Source: Ciceribacter thiooxidans
GTDB taxonomy: Bacteria > Pseudomonadota > Alphaproteobacteria > Rhizobiales > Rhizobiaceae
DNA: 64,000 nt
Reading direction: 5' to 3'
NCBI RefSeq assembly: GCF_014126615.1
Contig: NZ_CP059897.1
Span: 930,001-994,000, forward strand
Shown here: positions 54,130 to 62,776 of the stretch, in pieces
Numbering within the stretch: position 1 is the stretch's first letter
How the letters are laid out: each line of letters begins with the position of its first letter
Notes under the pieces: generated by a model
Told to the model about the DNA's origin: nothing
The model's database searches: none
The model's input: the letters and a program-made list of their open reading frames with translations, nothing else
Position numbers and translations under genes: made by a program

Positions 54130-55323
54130 TTACCAGCGCCGCTGAGCGAAAAAGAACTCATTGCCGAAATTGGCGGCGTCAACGCTCCCTTTGATGATAG
54201 GCAAATGATCGATAGCAGGCATTTCCTCTACTGATGTATAAAAGCCCATTTCGAGCAAGCGCATCTCGCAAAACTGGCGAAATTCAGAGTTGCGCCATCG
54301 GTGACCCAAGTATCGTCCGGCCTCCAACCTATTCCTCTGAAAAAACTCCGAGACGGCAGTTCGGCTTGCATAGTCGTGGAAATAATAGGCCCGGGCACAG
54401 TACTTGACCATGAAGCCTTTGCGGCGGATTTCCCAACCGTAGTCGACGTCATCGCAGTAGAGAAAGATGTGTGGGTTAAAGCCGCCGACCTTTTCCCAGA
54501 TGCGCCGCGGGAACAATGCGCATGCTGTAACTGCCCATTCTGTATCAAGAGTGTCTGGGTTGACGTATTTGCCGTTCTCATTTGGCAATTGGGCGGCTTC
54601 TATCGCGGCTCCCCAGGCATGCCGGTGGGCCATGCGCGTCATGCGTTCAAGCGCTCTGGGATGAAAGAAGCCGTCAGGGTTCAATGTCATGTAGGCCACA
54701 GCGCCCAAAGATACGAAGGCGTATTGCATTAGACGCGTGTGTCCAGCCGACGAGCCGATATTACCGTCTTTGTTTTCCAGAGGCACAGCCCCATAATCGC
54801 GCAGGACGTCGTGCATAGCGCTCGTCAGTTGCTCGCCGTTATTTATGACCGCGATCACAAACGAGACCTGATCGACGCCCACGCTTCTACGTATCGACCG
54901 CAATAATCGCTCGATCTCATCTTCTTCATTGTTATAGAGAACAACGCCGCAGACAATGGTGGCTCCGTCCGGTAAGGGAAAATGCACGCCAAGAGTGTCG
55001 TCGGTCTTCGCCTCGTCAATAACCAACTCTTGCAGGGAGCGACTTGGCATCGGCGCAATTTGCGCCCTTCGCATTCGGGCAGCAGATTGATCGCCTTTGT
55101 GGGCGAGAGCGATGATTGCCGATGCAAAGCCTGTTGGCGGTCTGCGACCCTCATGCACACCATAGGTGTAATAATGCTGCAAGGGATCTACGCCCGCGCG
55201 AGCTACATCGGGATTAGCGTTGAGGTAGACATCGCCGTCGAATGCAGCTCGCACCGCAGGGGAAAACACCTCTGTTGCTGCGGGCTTAAGCAGCTTCTTT
55301 ATCGTCTTCTGAAGGTTCTTCAT
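54130..55323 (-). CDS. GT2-family glycosyltransferase (rhamnosyltransferase-like)
   Basis: 397 aa from MKNLQKTIKKLLK, preceded by the strong AGGAGGGGGC; 42 upstream in-frame codons lack support. Residues 40-70 (YLNANPDVARAGVDPLQHYY) form a short motif common before glycan-cluster glycosyltransferases. The GT domain starts near residue 130: VCGVVLYNNEEDEIERLL, MTLNPDGFFHPRALER and IFLYCDDVDYGWEIRRKG, the last as in rhamnosyltransferases. Downstream of rmlBCDA, so use of dTDP-rhamnose is a reasonable inference. Confidence 0.85.
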   Translation of the reverse strand: MKNLQKTIKKLLKPAATEVFSPAVRAAFDGDVYLNANPDVARAGVDPLQHYYTYGVHEGRRPPTGFASAIIALAHKGDQSAARMRRAQIAPMPSRSLQELVIDEAKTDDTLGVHFPLPDGATIVCGVVLYNNEEDEIERLLRSIRRSVGVDQVSFVIAVINNGEQLTSAMHDVLRDYGAVPLENKDGNIGSSAGHTRLMQYAFVSLGAVAYMTLNPDGFFHPRALERMTRMAHRHAWGAAIEAAQLPNENGKYVNPDTLDTEWAVTACALFPRRIWEKVGGFNPHIFLYCDDVDYGWEIRRKGFMVKYCARAYYFHDYASRTAVSEFFQRNRLEAGRYLGHRWRNSEFRQFCEMRLLEMGFYTSVEEMPAIDHLPIIKGSVDAANFGNEFFFAQRRW

Positions 55324-55453
55324 GCCCCCTCCTGTGAAACAACTGGAAAATATGATGCGTCTACGGACAGCAACCACGCACCCGAAAAGCACAAATTTAT
55401 CTGAAGCGCTCACACAATCTCGTCTTTTGCTATCGCTGAATCCGAACACAAAT

Positions 55454-56382
55454 TCAGCGCGCAGTCTTTACTGCTTTGAAAAACTCGTCCTCTGACAAGC
55501 GTGCGAGTGATGGTCCCACATCTTCCGCCAGTTTCAGGAGGTTCCTTCCGTATGCTGTCTTCGAATACAATTCTCCGTGTTCGATCAGTCGATCGCGCGA
55601 GATCCAGCCGTTGAGATAGGCGATTTCCTCGATACATGCGACGCTGGTGCCCTGACGGTGCTGGATCGTGCGAACAAACTCCGAGGCTTCTAGCAGGCTA
55701 TCGTGTGTACCGGTGTCCAGCCAGGCGTAGCCACGCGACATGCGCTCGACGTACAGTGCGCCAGCTTCCATATAAATGCGGTTCAGGTCCGTGATCTCGT
55801 ATTCCCCTCTCTCAGAGGGCTTCAGATTGCGCGCGTACTCGACGACATTCTCGTCGTAGAAATAGAGGCCCGTCACCGCCATGCGTGACTTCGGTTGCTT
55901 TGGCTTTTCTTGGAGAGACAAGGCGCGCCCTTGGGCGTCGAGTTCGACGACGCCATAACGCTCCGGGTCGTCCACCTCATAGGCGAAGACTGTTGCGCCG
56001 TCTTTTCGATCTCGAGCGTTGACGAGCAATTCCCGCATGCCGGCCCGAAGAAGATATTGTCTCCAAGAACCAGTGCTACCTTGTGGCCGTCGATAAATTC
56101 GGCTCCGATTGTGAAAGCCTGCGCTAGTCCGTCCGGGCTCGGCTGCACAGCATACGAAATGTCCAGGCCCCAATCTGCGCCGTCGCGGAACAATCGCCTG
56201 TAGCTGTCAATGTACTCGGGCGAGGAGATGATCAAGATATCCCGTATTTGCGCGAGCATCAGAACGGACAGTGGATAGTAGATCATGGGCTTGTCGTAAA
56301 CCGGAATGAGCTGCTTGTTGACTGCCAGCGTTGCGGGGTGGAGCCGCGTGCCGGAACCACCGGCGAGAATAATACCCTTCAT
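55454..56382 (-). pseudogene. rmlA: Glucose-1-phosphate thymidylyltransferase (RmlA), frameshifted by one base
   Basis: The first frame has the nucleotidyl-transfer motif [18 protein letters not shown] and [17 protein letters not shown], up to [10 protein letters not shown]. The rest, [20 protein letters not shown] through YCRMSRGYAWLDTGTHDSL-like C-terminal blocks, is in another frame. One extra C in the run 56044-56046 gives GDNIFFGAGMREL and a normal 309-aa RmlA. RmlA makes dTDP-glucose; without it the three other intact rml genes would lack substrate, so an assembly error is likely. Start overlaps the rmlD stop (ATGA). Confidence 0.87.
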
Positions 56383-57284
56383 CGAGTTACCTCTGGTTCT
56401 TCTGTCGCGCCATGGGCGAGGTCGGATAGCACCTCGGCGAGTGCTTTACGCCAAGGCCGAGGCACCACGGCAAAGTCACGCTCTATTTTCGTTGGATCCA
56501 GAACTGAATTCGCCGGCCGTCGCGCAGGCGTCGGATATTCGGTAGTCGCGATGGCCTCTACGTCCGGCACGCGGTAGCCGAAAGACTCTGCCTGGCGAAA
56601 GATCTCCTTGGCAAAGCCACACCAGGTGGTGGGTTCTGCGTTGGAAAAGTGGTAGGTGCCGGTCGGTGCCTGCGCGTCGGCAATAAGTCTCAGAGTGATC
56701 TTTGCAAGAACTGCGGCGATGTCGCGCGCAGACGTAGGGCACCCGCGCTGATCGTCTACGACACGCAGGTGGGGCCTGTCTGCCGCCAATCGCAGCATCG
56801 TCTTGACGAAATTCGCGCCGTGGGAAGAAAACACCCAAGACGTCCGCAAAATAACGTGCCGCGGGTTGCCTGTGCGGACAGCCAGTTCGCCCGCCGCTTT
56901 GGATGCGCCATAGACGCCAACAGGGCTGATCGGATCTTCCTCGTCATAAGCGTCCGCCTTCGTGCCGTCAAAGACATAATCCGTTGAAACGCATATCAGC
57001 GGGATTCCCGCCTTATGTGTCGCAGCTGCCATCGCCGCGGGTGCTAGCGCATTTACTTTCCATGCGGTCACCGGATCGGCTTCCGCCCTGTCAACCGCCG
57101 TGTAAGCGGCTGGATTGATAACCGCGTCAAAGCGTCCAGCCGCGATATATGACTCAATCGCGCCGGGATCCGCCAGGTCGAGATCGTGTCTCGACGCTGC
57201 TACGATCTCGACTTCCTCAGGCCAGTCGTACCGACTCAACTCGTGGCCAACTTGCCCGGTAACGCCGGTAACCAGAATGCGCAT
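56379..57284 (-). CDS. rmlD: dTDP-4-dehydrorhamnose reductase (RmlD)
   Basis: 301 aa from [17 protein letters not shown] (GxxGxxG). The [13 protein letters not shown] and [13 protein letters not shown] (YxxxK) blocks and the [14 protein letters not shown] region are typical of RfbD/RmlD. Catalyses the last NADPH-dependent step to dTDP-L-rhamnose. Upstream in-frame codons overlapping rmlC lack support. Confidence 0.93.
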   Translation of the reverse strand: MRILVTGVTGQVGHELSRYDWPEEVEIVAASRHDLDLADPGAIESYIAAGRFDAVINPAAYTAVDRAEADPVTAWKVNALAPAAMAAATHKAGIPLICVSTDYVFDGTKADAYDEEDPISPVGVYGASKAAGELAVRTGNPRHVILRTSWVFSSHGANFVKTMLRLAADRPHLRVVDDQRGCPTSARDIAAVLAKITLRLIADAQAPTGTYHFSNAEPTTWCGFAKEIFRQAESFGYRVPDVEAIATTEYPTPARRPANSVLDPTKIERDFAVVPRPWRKALAEVLSDLAHGATEEPEVTR

Positions 57285-57297
57285 GCGACCCTTTCCT

Positions 57298-57870
57298 TCA
57301 GATTTCGATAAGAGTGAGGGGTGTTCCATCGTAAGCGAACGGGCTTTCAAAATCAGCGAGAAGCGGCTGGACCTCATCCTTCTGGCTCAGTAGCGGCTCG
57401 TCGCCGGTGGGGAAGGGCCATGCGATGTTCACCTGCGGATCGTTCCAGCGGATACCGCCGTCATTCTCACGAGCATAAAAGTCAGTCACTTTGTAGGTGA
57501 CTTCGGTCGCAGGCTCCAGAGTCAAGAAGCCGTGAGCGAAACCAACCGGAATGAAGAGCTGGTGACCGTTCTCGGCCGAAAGTTCGGCGCCCACCCATCG
57601 GCCATAGGTCGGCGATCCCCGGCGAACATCGACGGCGACATCGTATATTCTTCCCTTTATGCATCGCACCAGTTTGGCTTGCGCGAACGGAGGAGTCTGG
57701 AAGTGAAGTCCTCTCAAGGTGCCGACTGGAACGGAGAGTGAATGATTATCTTGTACAAAATCATCATCTATCCCGTACTCTGCAAAATTCTTCTTATTGT
57801 AAACTTCCGTAAACCAGCCGCGGTCGTCACCGAAACGTTTTGGTTTAATGAGCAATACTTCCGAACACAT
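57298..57870 (-). CDS. rmlC: dTDP-4-dehydrorhamnose 3,5-epimerase (RmlC)
   Basis: 190 aa, the usual size. Start MCSEVLLIKPKRFGDDRGWF; conserved FVQDNHSLSVPVGTLRGLHF with the catalytic His, VDVRRGSPTYG, and GFAHGFLTLEPATEVTYKV. Thirteen bases before rmlD, so part of the same operon. Confidence 0.93.
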   Translation of the reverse strand: MCSEVLLIKPKRFGDDRGWFTEVYNKKNFAEYGIDDDFVQDNHSLSVPVGTLRGLHFQTPPFAQAKLVRCIKGRIYDVAVDVRRGSPTYGRWVGAELSAENGHQLFIPVGFAHGFLTLEPATEVTYKVTDFYARENDGGIRWNDPQVNIAWPFPTGDEPLLSQKDEVQPLLADFESPFAYDGTPLTLIEI

Positions 57871-57978
57871 TAGACGATCCTGACCGAAGAACAATCAACA
57901 ACACTCACCTGGTGGTCAGCGCGACCCCGGTCACCTACTAGTTGCGCGAGTAGACGACTGGCAAACTCGATCGCAATG

Positions 57979-59031
57979 CTATTGCGCTGCCACAAGGCCA
58001 AGGCGAGTCCCATCGTAGTTGTCACGTAGCGGCGCCCACCACCATTCGTTTTCAAGGTACCACTTCACCGTCTTCTCTATGCCCGTATCGAAATTCTCGA
58101 GAGCCTTCCAGCCGAGTTCGGTCTCCAGCTTGGTGGCATCGATTGCATACCGGGCATCGTGTCCCGGTCGATCCTGGACGTAGGTAATCAGCCTCTCGTG
58201 TGGTCCGCCGGCCGGACGGAACGTATCCATCAAGGAGCATATCCGCTTCACGACATCGATGTTGCGACGTTCGTTGCGGCCGCCGACGTTATACGTCTGC
58301 CCGGCGCGACCTCGTTCGGCAATGAGATCCAGAGCGCGGGCGTGATCCTCGACGAACAGCCAATCGCGAATGTTGGCACCATTTCCGTAAACCGGCAGCG
58401 GCTTACCCTCCAGTGCACTAATGATCATCAGGGGAATGAGTTTTTCTGGGAAGTGGTGTGGGCCGTAATTGTTTGAACAGTTGGAAACAACAACGGGGAG
58501 CCCGTAGGTGCGCTCCCAGGCCTTGGCGAGATGATCGGAAGCGGCCTTGGAGGCCGAGTAAGGTGAGCTCGGATCATAAGGCGTCGCCTCCTGAAACAGG
58601 CCGTCCTCCCCGAGCGACCCATAGACTTCGTCCGTCGACACATGAAGGAAACGGAAAGCTGCCTTCTCTGCGCTATCGAGGCGCTGCCAGTAGGCGCGCG
58701 CACACTCTAACATGGTAAAGGTGCCGAGGACGTTGGTCTCCACGAAATCCCGCGCGCCGGTGATGGACCGGTCGACATGGCTTTCAGCGGCCAGATGCAT
58801 AACGCGTGTCGGCTTGAAGCTCTCGAAAGCTTCAGTCATCGCTCGTCCGTCGCAGATGTCAGCATTCAAAAAGCGGTAGAGAGGGTTGTTCTCCACCGGC
58901 CTAAGCGATGTCAGGCTTCCCGCATAGGTGAGCTTGTCAACATTGAGAACCTCGTAGCTCTTGTCGGAAACCAGGTGGCGCACCACCGCCGAACCGATGA
59001 ATCCGGCACCGCCGGTCACTAACACGCGCAT
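57979..59031 (-). CDS. rmlB: dTDP-glucose 4,6-dehydratase (RmlB)
   Basis: 350 aa. [18 protein letters not shown] site, [24 protein letters not shown] (catalytic Asp-Glu) and [15 protein letters not shown] (YxxxK), [17 protein letters not shown]. Oxidises and dehydrates dTDP-glucose. First gene of the minus-strand polysaccharide series; rmlC follows after 108 bp. Confidence 0.94.
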   Translation of the reverse strand: MRVLVTGGAGFIGSAVVRHLVSDKSYEVLNVDKLTYAGSLTSLRPVENNPLYRFLNADICDGRAMTEAFESFKPTRVMHLAAESHVDRSITGARDFVETNVLGTFTMLECARAYWQRLDSAEKAAFRFLHVSTDEVYGSLGEDGLFQEATPYDPSSPYSASKAASDHLAKAWERTYGLPVVVSNCSNNYGPHHFPEKLIPLMIISALEGKPLPVYGNGANIRDWLFVEDHARALDLIAERGRAGQTYNVGGRNERRNIDVVKRICSLMDTFRPAGGPHERLITYVQDRPGHDARYAIDATKLETELGWKALENFDTGIEKTVKWYLENEWWWAPLRDNYDGTRLGLVAAQ

Positions 59032-59425
59032 GGGTTTAGGGTTCTCCGCTCAAATATCATTTCGCTTGCACATTCGTGCTAAGCACAACTGGTGGAGGGT
59101 TCATGGCCGTCCGTAGCATGCAGAGGCTGGCACTGTAAACCGGCTTCTGGGACGGGGCTTGAGGGGTAAAGTATGTATCGTGTGTATCTCACGGATTAGT
59201 CGGGTGTCGCACGGTTTCGGCCAGTGTAGAATGGTGAAAGCCCCGCGCTGGAAGGCGTGCTGGCCATTACGCCCTGTGCCGATCGGAAATCCGAGTTCAT
59301 TCATTCACCGTCCGCGACAGACGAGCTGCTTGAGTTAGGCATTGGCTGCGACGTATCCGCTTGCTACACGCTTGATCAAAGAGTTGGCCTTTGGTGACGT
59401 GCATTGGATGATTTCAGGAGACAGC
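59032..59425. other. 394-bp divergent region between rmlB and a glycosyltransferase gene
   Basis: No gene is supported. It must carry the rml promoter (leftward) and perhaps the right-hand gene's promoter. A perfect 11-bp palindrome GTGCTAAGCAC is at 59076-59086, about 45 bp before rmlB. I see no strong promoter consensus. Confidence 0.4.
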
Positions 59426-60502
59426 ATGCCGCGCCATGACGGGTTATTGTCGCTGCTTGCCCGGTTCCTGCCCACCCCCCGGTTGCGCCCCGGGGCGACC
59501 GGACGGGCAAGGCGACCGGTGAAGCGTATTGTCGTCTTCGGTCGTCATCCTAATCCGTCGTCCGACTACTATTTTGCCGCTCGCCTTGCCGCGGAGGGGA
59601 TGCCTCCGCATGCCTTTGTCGACGTGCGCGAACGTGATCTCAGCAGTCTAGACGCTGACGGAACCTTCGTCGTCATTTGTCGCTATGCATCGGCATCCGT
59701 ATTGGACTGGATCGAGGCCGAGTACAGCCGTCTCGCCGGTGTTGGCCTTTTCCTTGATGATGACATTCCCGCAGTCATCACTGGCCGAGATGCGCCGCTT
59801 GCGTACAGATTTCTCTTGTTCCTGCGGGCCCTCCGGCCCCTTCGACGTCTAAACCGTCATCTCGACATCACCTGGGCGTCGACACCCCAGCTTGCCGATC
59901 GTCTTGCGCCGGCTGGTGCTCGCGTCCTGCTGCCGGCGCCACCAGAGGGATTGTGGAACGGGTCAGACAGAACGCAGAACGCAACACGCGGCACCGTGCT
60001 CATCGCTTACCATGCGACAGGCGTTCATGTTGAGGAGCACCGGTTTCTCAAACCAATCATCCAGGAGGTTCTGGCGCTGCGACCAGGGACCGAGTTTGAA
60101 GTTTTCGGAAGCCCGAAGGTGGAAAACGTCTGGCGGGGAATGGAGCGGGTTACACTACGTCGGCCAGTCTCGTGGACTGAGTACTTAGGCGAGATGCTGG
60201 CCACCCACATCGACATCATGTTAGTGCCGCTTGCTCCCTCTTCTGTAAACGACTGCCGGTCTCCTACGAAACGTATTGACGTGGCACGAGCAGGCGCTGC
60301 GGGTGTCTTTTCGATCTCTCCTGCCTATGGGCCTCCCGACGCGGATGCGGAGATTCTCCTGCCATACGACAGGGTCGTGTGGCGTGATGCCATCCTTACC
60401 CTTATCGATGATCCGGTGAGGCGCGCCGCCGCCGCCGCGGCAACCCGGGCGCGTGTCGCGGCCATGACGCGGGCAGCGTCAGAAGGACTGGATTTGTCCT
60501 GA
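59426..60502 (+). CDS. Glycosyltransferase-like protein (GT4/CpsF-like fold, unknown substrate)
   Basis: 358 aa from the ATG of MPRHDGLLSLLARFL, preceded by AGGAG; earlier in-frame ATGs lack a ribosome-binding site. KRIVVFGRHPNPSSDYYFAAR opens an N-terminal Rossmann-like half. The C-terminal half, VLIAYHATGVHVEEH, FEVFGSPKVENVWRGM, LVPLAPSSVNDCRSPTKRID and an Ala/Arg-rich end, resembles a GT-B glycosyltransferase in which the SPTKxxE-like region would bind NDP-sugar. Transcribed away from the rml genes; may belong to the same polysaccharide pathway. Confidence 0.6.
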   Translation: MPRHDGLLSLLARFLPTPRLRPGATGRARRPVKRIVVFGRHPNPSSDYYFAARLAAEGMPPHAFVDVRERDLSSLDADGTFVVICRYASASVLDWIEAEYSRLAGVGLFLDDDIPAVITGRDAPLAYRFLLFLRALRPLRRLNRHLDITWASTPQLADRLAPAGARVLLPAPPEGLWNGSDRTQNATRGTVLIAYHATGVHVEEHRFLKPIIQEVLALRPGTEFEVFGSPKVENVWRGMERVTLRRPVSWTEYLGEMLATHIDIMLVPLAPSSVNDCRSPTKRIDVARAGAAGVFSISPAYGPPDADAEILLPYDRVVWRDAILTLIDDPVRRAAAAAATRARVAAMTRAASEGLDLS

Positions 60503-60510
60503 TACTCCCT

Positions 60511-61623
60511 TTACTCCAACCGCCTCCGAAAAAGCCAAGCAGCGGCGGTGAGCGTCACGCAGGCGATGGCGAGGAGGGGGAGGGTGTTGCGCACGACCTC
60601 GCCTAAGGGAATATCCTTGAGGAAGACGCCGCGAACCACGACCAGGAAATAGCGGACGGGGTTCAGGGCCGTCACCGGCTGGAGCCAGTCCGGCATGTTC
60701 TCGATCGGCGTCGCGAAGCCGGAGAGCAGGATCGCAGGCACGATGAACAGAAAGGCGCCGAGGATCGCCTGTTGCTGCGTCATTGAGATCGCCGAGATGA
60801 AGAGGCCGATTCCGACCACTGAAAGCAGGTAGAAGAACGCGGCGGCGTAGAGATAGAGAAGCGAGCCTTCGAGCGGCACGTGGAAGAAGAACACGGCCGC
60901 GAGCACGTAGACGGTGGTGTGGAAGGCGCCGATCAGCATCGGCGGGATGACCTTGCCGGTGAGAATTTCATGCGTCCTGAGCGGTGAGACCATCAGCTGG
61001 TCGAAGGTGCCGAGCTCGCGCTCACGGGCGATCGACAGTGCCGTCACGACGATGCCCATCAGCATCGCGATCACCGCAATCAGATTGGGCACCATGAACC
61101 ACTGATAGGTAAGATTGGGGTTGAACCAGTTGCGCGGCACGACCTCGACCGCCCGCGCCTTCGGTCGGCCGCCCGTCGGGACGTCGGCAGAGAGCGCAGC
61201 AACGATTTCGCCGAGATAGCCGGCGACGATCTGCGCGGCGTTCGAGCGGCGCCCGTCGAGTATGATCTGCAGGTCGGCGGGCGTGCCGCTCTCGATGTCG
61301 CGCGAGAAGCCCGGGCCGACGACGACGGCGGCAATTGCCTGCTGCCGGTCGATGCCTTCCCTGATCTCGGCCGGCGTCTCGACGCGGATGATCTCGCGGA
61401 ACGACGGGGCGGCGTCGATCCGCTGCACGAGCTCGTATCCCCATCGCCCGGCATCCCGGTTCAGCACCAGGACGTCGACGTTGCGGACCTCGAGCGTCGC
61501 CGCATAGGAGAAGACGAAGAGCTGTATGATCGGCGGGCCGATCACGATCGCCCTGCCCTTGGGGTCGCGCAGCACCGCGAGCAGTTCCTTGATGATCAAC
61601 GCCTTCAGCCGGAGCCACCACAT
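60511..61623 (-). CDS. ABC-2 type exporter permease (YhhJ/YbhR-like)
   Basis: 370 aa. N-terminal amphipathic and first helix (LIIKELLAVLRDPKGRAIVI), a 130-residue periplasmic domain, then five helices (WFMVPNLIAVIAMLMGIVVT, and the conserved ERELGTFDQLMVSPLRTHEI elbow). Forms the membrane part of a DrrB/YhhJ-type exporter with the second permease and the double ATPase, three genes in one operon. A longer frame overlapping the upstream gene is discarded; start MWWLRLKALIIKEL. Confidence 0.88.
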   Translation of the reverse strand: MWWLRLKALIIKELLAVLRDPKGRAIVIGPPIIQLFVFSYAATLEVRNVDVLVLNRDAGRWGYELVQRIDAAPSFREIIRVETPAEIREGIDRQQAIAAVVVGPGFSRDIESGTPADLQIILDGRRSNAAQIVAGYLGEIVAALSADVPTGGRPKARAVEVVPRNWFNPNLTYQWFMVPNLIAVIAMLMGIVVTALSIARERELGTFDQLMVSPLRTHEILTGKVIPPMLIGAFHTTVYVLAAVFFFHVPLEGSLLYLYAAAFFYLLSVVGIGLFISAISMTQQQAILGAFLFIVPAILLSGFATPIENMPDWLQPVTALNPVRYFLVVVRGVFLKDIPLGEVVRNTLPLLAIACVTLTAAAWLFRRRLE

Positions 61624-61624
61624 G

Positions 61625-62776
61625 TCAGGCGATCCTCTTGCGGGTGCTGCGGGCGGCAAGTGTCAGCAGGACGGCGCCGATCGCGATCATGATCGCCATC
61701 GAGCGCAGGAACATCGGCCAAATGTCGCCGGCGAGAAATACGCTTTCGAGGCTCGGGATCAGGTAGCGGGCCGGTACGATCGCGGTGATGAGGCGGATCG
61801 GTGCCGGCATGGAATCGATCTCGAACAGGAAACCCGACAGCAGGAAGGCCGGCAGGAAGGCGGAAAGCAGGGCGAGCTGCGAGGCAAGGAACTGGTTCTT
61901 GGTGGCGGCCGAAATGAGGAGTCCCTGGCCGAGTGCGGGCACGAGAAAGCTCGCCGACAAGGCGTAGAGCGCCAGCAACGATCCGCGGAACGGCACGCCG
62001 AAGAGGAGGACCGCGACGGCGACGCAGAGGCTCATCGCCACGAGACCGAGGAGGAAATAGGGGATAACCTTGCCGGCGAGCAGTTCCAGTGCACCGACCG
62101 GCGTCGCCATCACCGCCTCCATGGTCCCGCGCTCCCATTCGCGGGCGACGACGAGCGAGGTCAGAAGCGTGCCGACCAGCGTCATGACGATCGCCACCGA
62201 ACCGGGCACGAGGAAATAGCGGCTGCTGAGCTCCGGGTTGAACCAGAAGCGCTGTTCGACGATGACCCGTGGCGGTGCGAGCGCCGTCTCGGCCGAGCGG
62301 ATCGCGGCCCAGGTGGAGACGACGCCTCTCGCATAGTTCTGCACGAAATTCGCTGTGTTGGGATCGGTACCGTCGACGATCACCTGTATCCGGGGACTGC
62401 CGCCAGTTGCGGCGTCCAGCGCGAAGGTCGAGGGAATCACCAGAATGCCGCGCACCTTGCCGAGCACGAGGTCCTCTTCGAAGGTGCGGCGATCTCGGCC
62501 GATCACGGCTTCGAAATAGCGCGAGGCCCGGAAGCTCGCCGCGAGGTCGTCGGCAAGCGGCGTCGAGGCCTCGACCACCACGCCGACACGGGTGCGGGTC
62601 GCATCGAGCGATACCCCGTAGCCGAAGATGAAGAGCAACACGAGCGGCAGAACGAAGGCAATCAGGATACTGCTCGGGTCACGGATAATCTGGTAGATCT
62701 CCTTGCGCATCAGCGCGAGGAAGCGCCGGCGCCGGCCGGTGGCAGCAGAGGCGGAGGGGGCAGGGTGACCCGTCAT
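61625..62776 (-). CDS. ABC-2 type exporter permease (YbhS-like)
   Basis: 383 aa from MTGHPAPSAS. Pattern MRKEIYQIIRDPSSILIAFV with first helix, large periplasmic domain, then VAREWERGTMEAVMATPVGA (ABC-2 elbow) and five helices. It overlaps the ATPase stop by four bases and its stop is one base before the next permease start, so the three are one operon. Substrate unknown. Confidence 0.88.
   Translation of the reverse strand: MTGHPAPSASAATGRRRRFLALMRKEIYQIIRDPSSILIAFVLPLVLLFIFGYGVSLDATRTRVGVVVEASTPLADDLAASFRASRYFEAVIGRDRRTFEEDLVLGKVRGILVIPSTFALDAATGGSPRIQVIVDGTDPNTANFVQNYARGVVSTWAAIRSAETALAPPRVIVEQRFWFNPELSSRYFLVPGSVAIVMTLVGTLLTSLVVAREWERGTMEAVMATPVGALELLAGKVIPYFLLGLVAMSLCVAVAVLLFGVPFRGSLLALYALSASFLVPALGQGLLISAATKNQFLASQLALLSAFLPAFLLSGFLFEIDSMPAPIRLITAIVPARYLIPSLESVFLAGDIWPMFLRSMAIMIAIGAVLLTLAARSTRKRIA

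Noticed and set aside
59076..59086. Palindrome GTGCTAAGCAC before rmlB as an operator
   Set aside because: Short and single; no nearby regulator gene. Recorded in the intergenic entry but not claimed.
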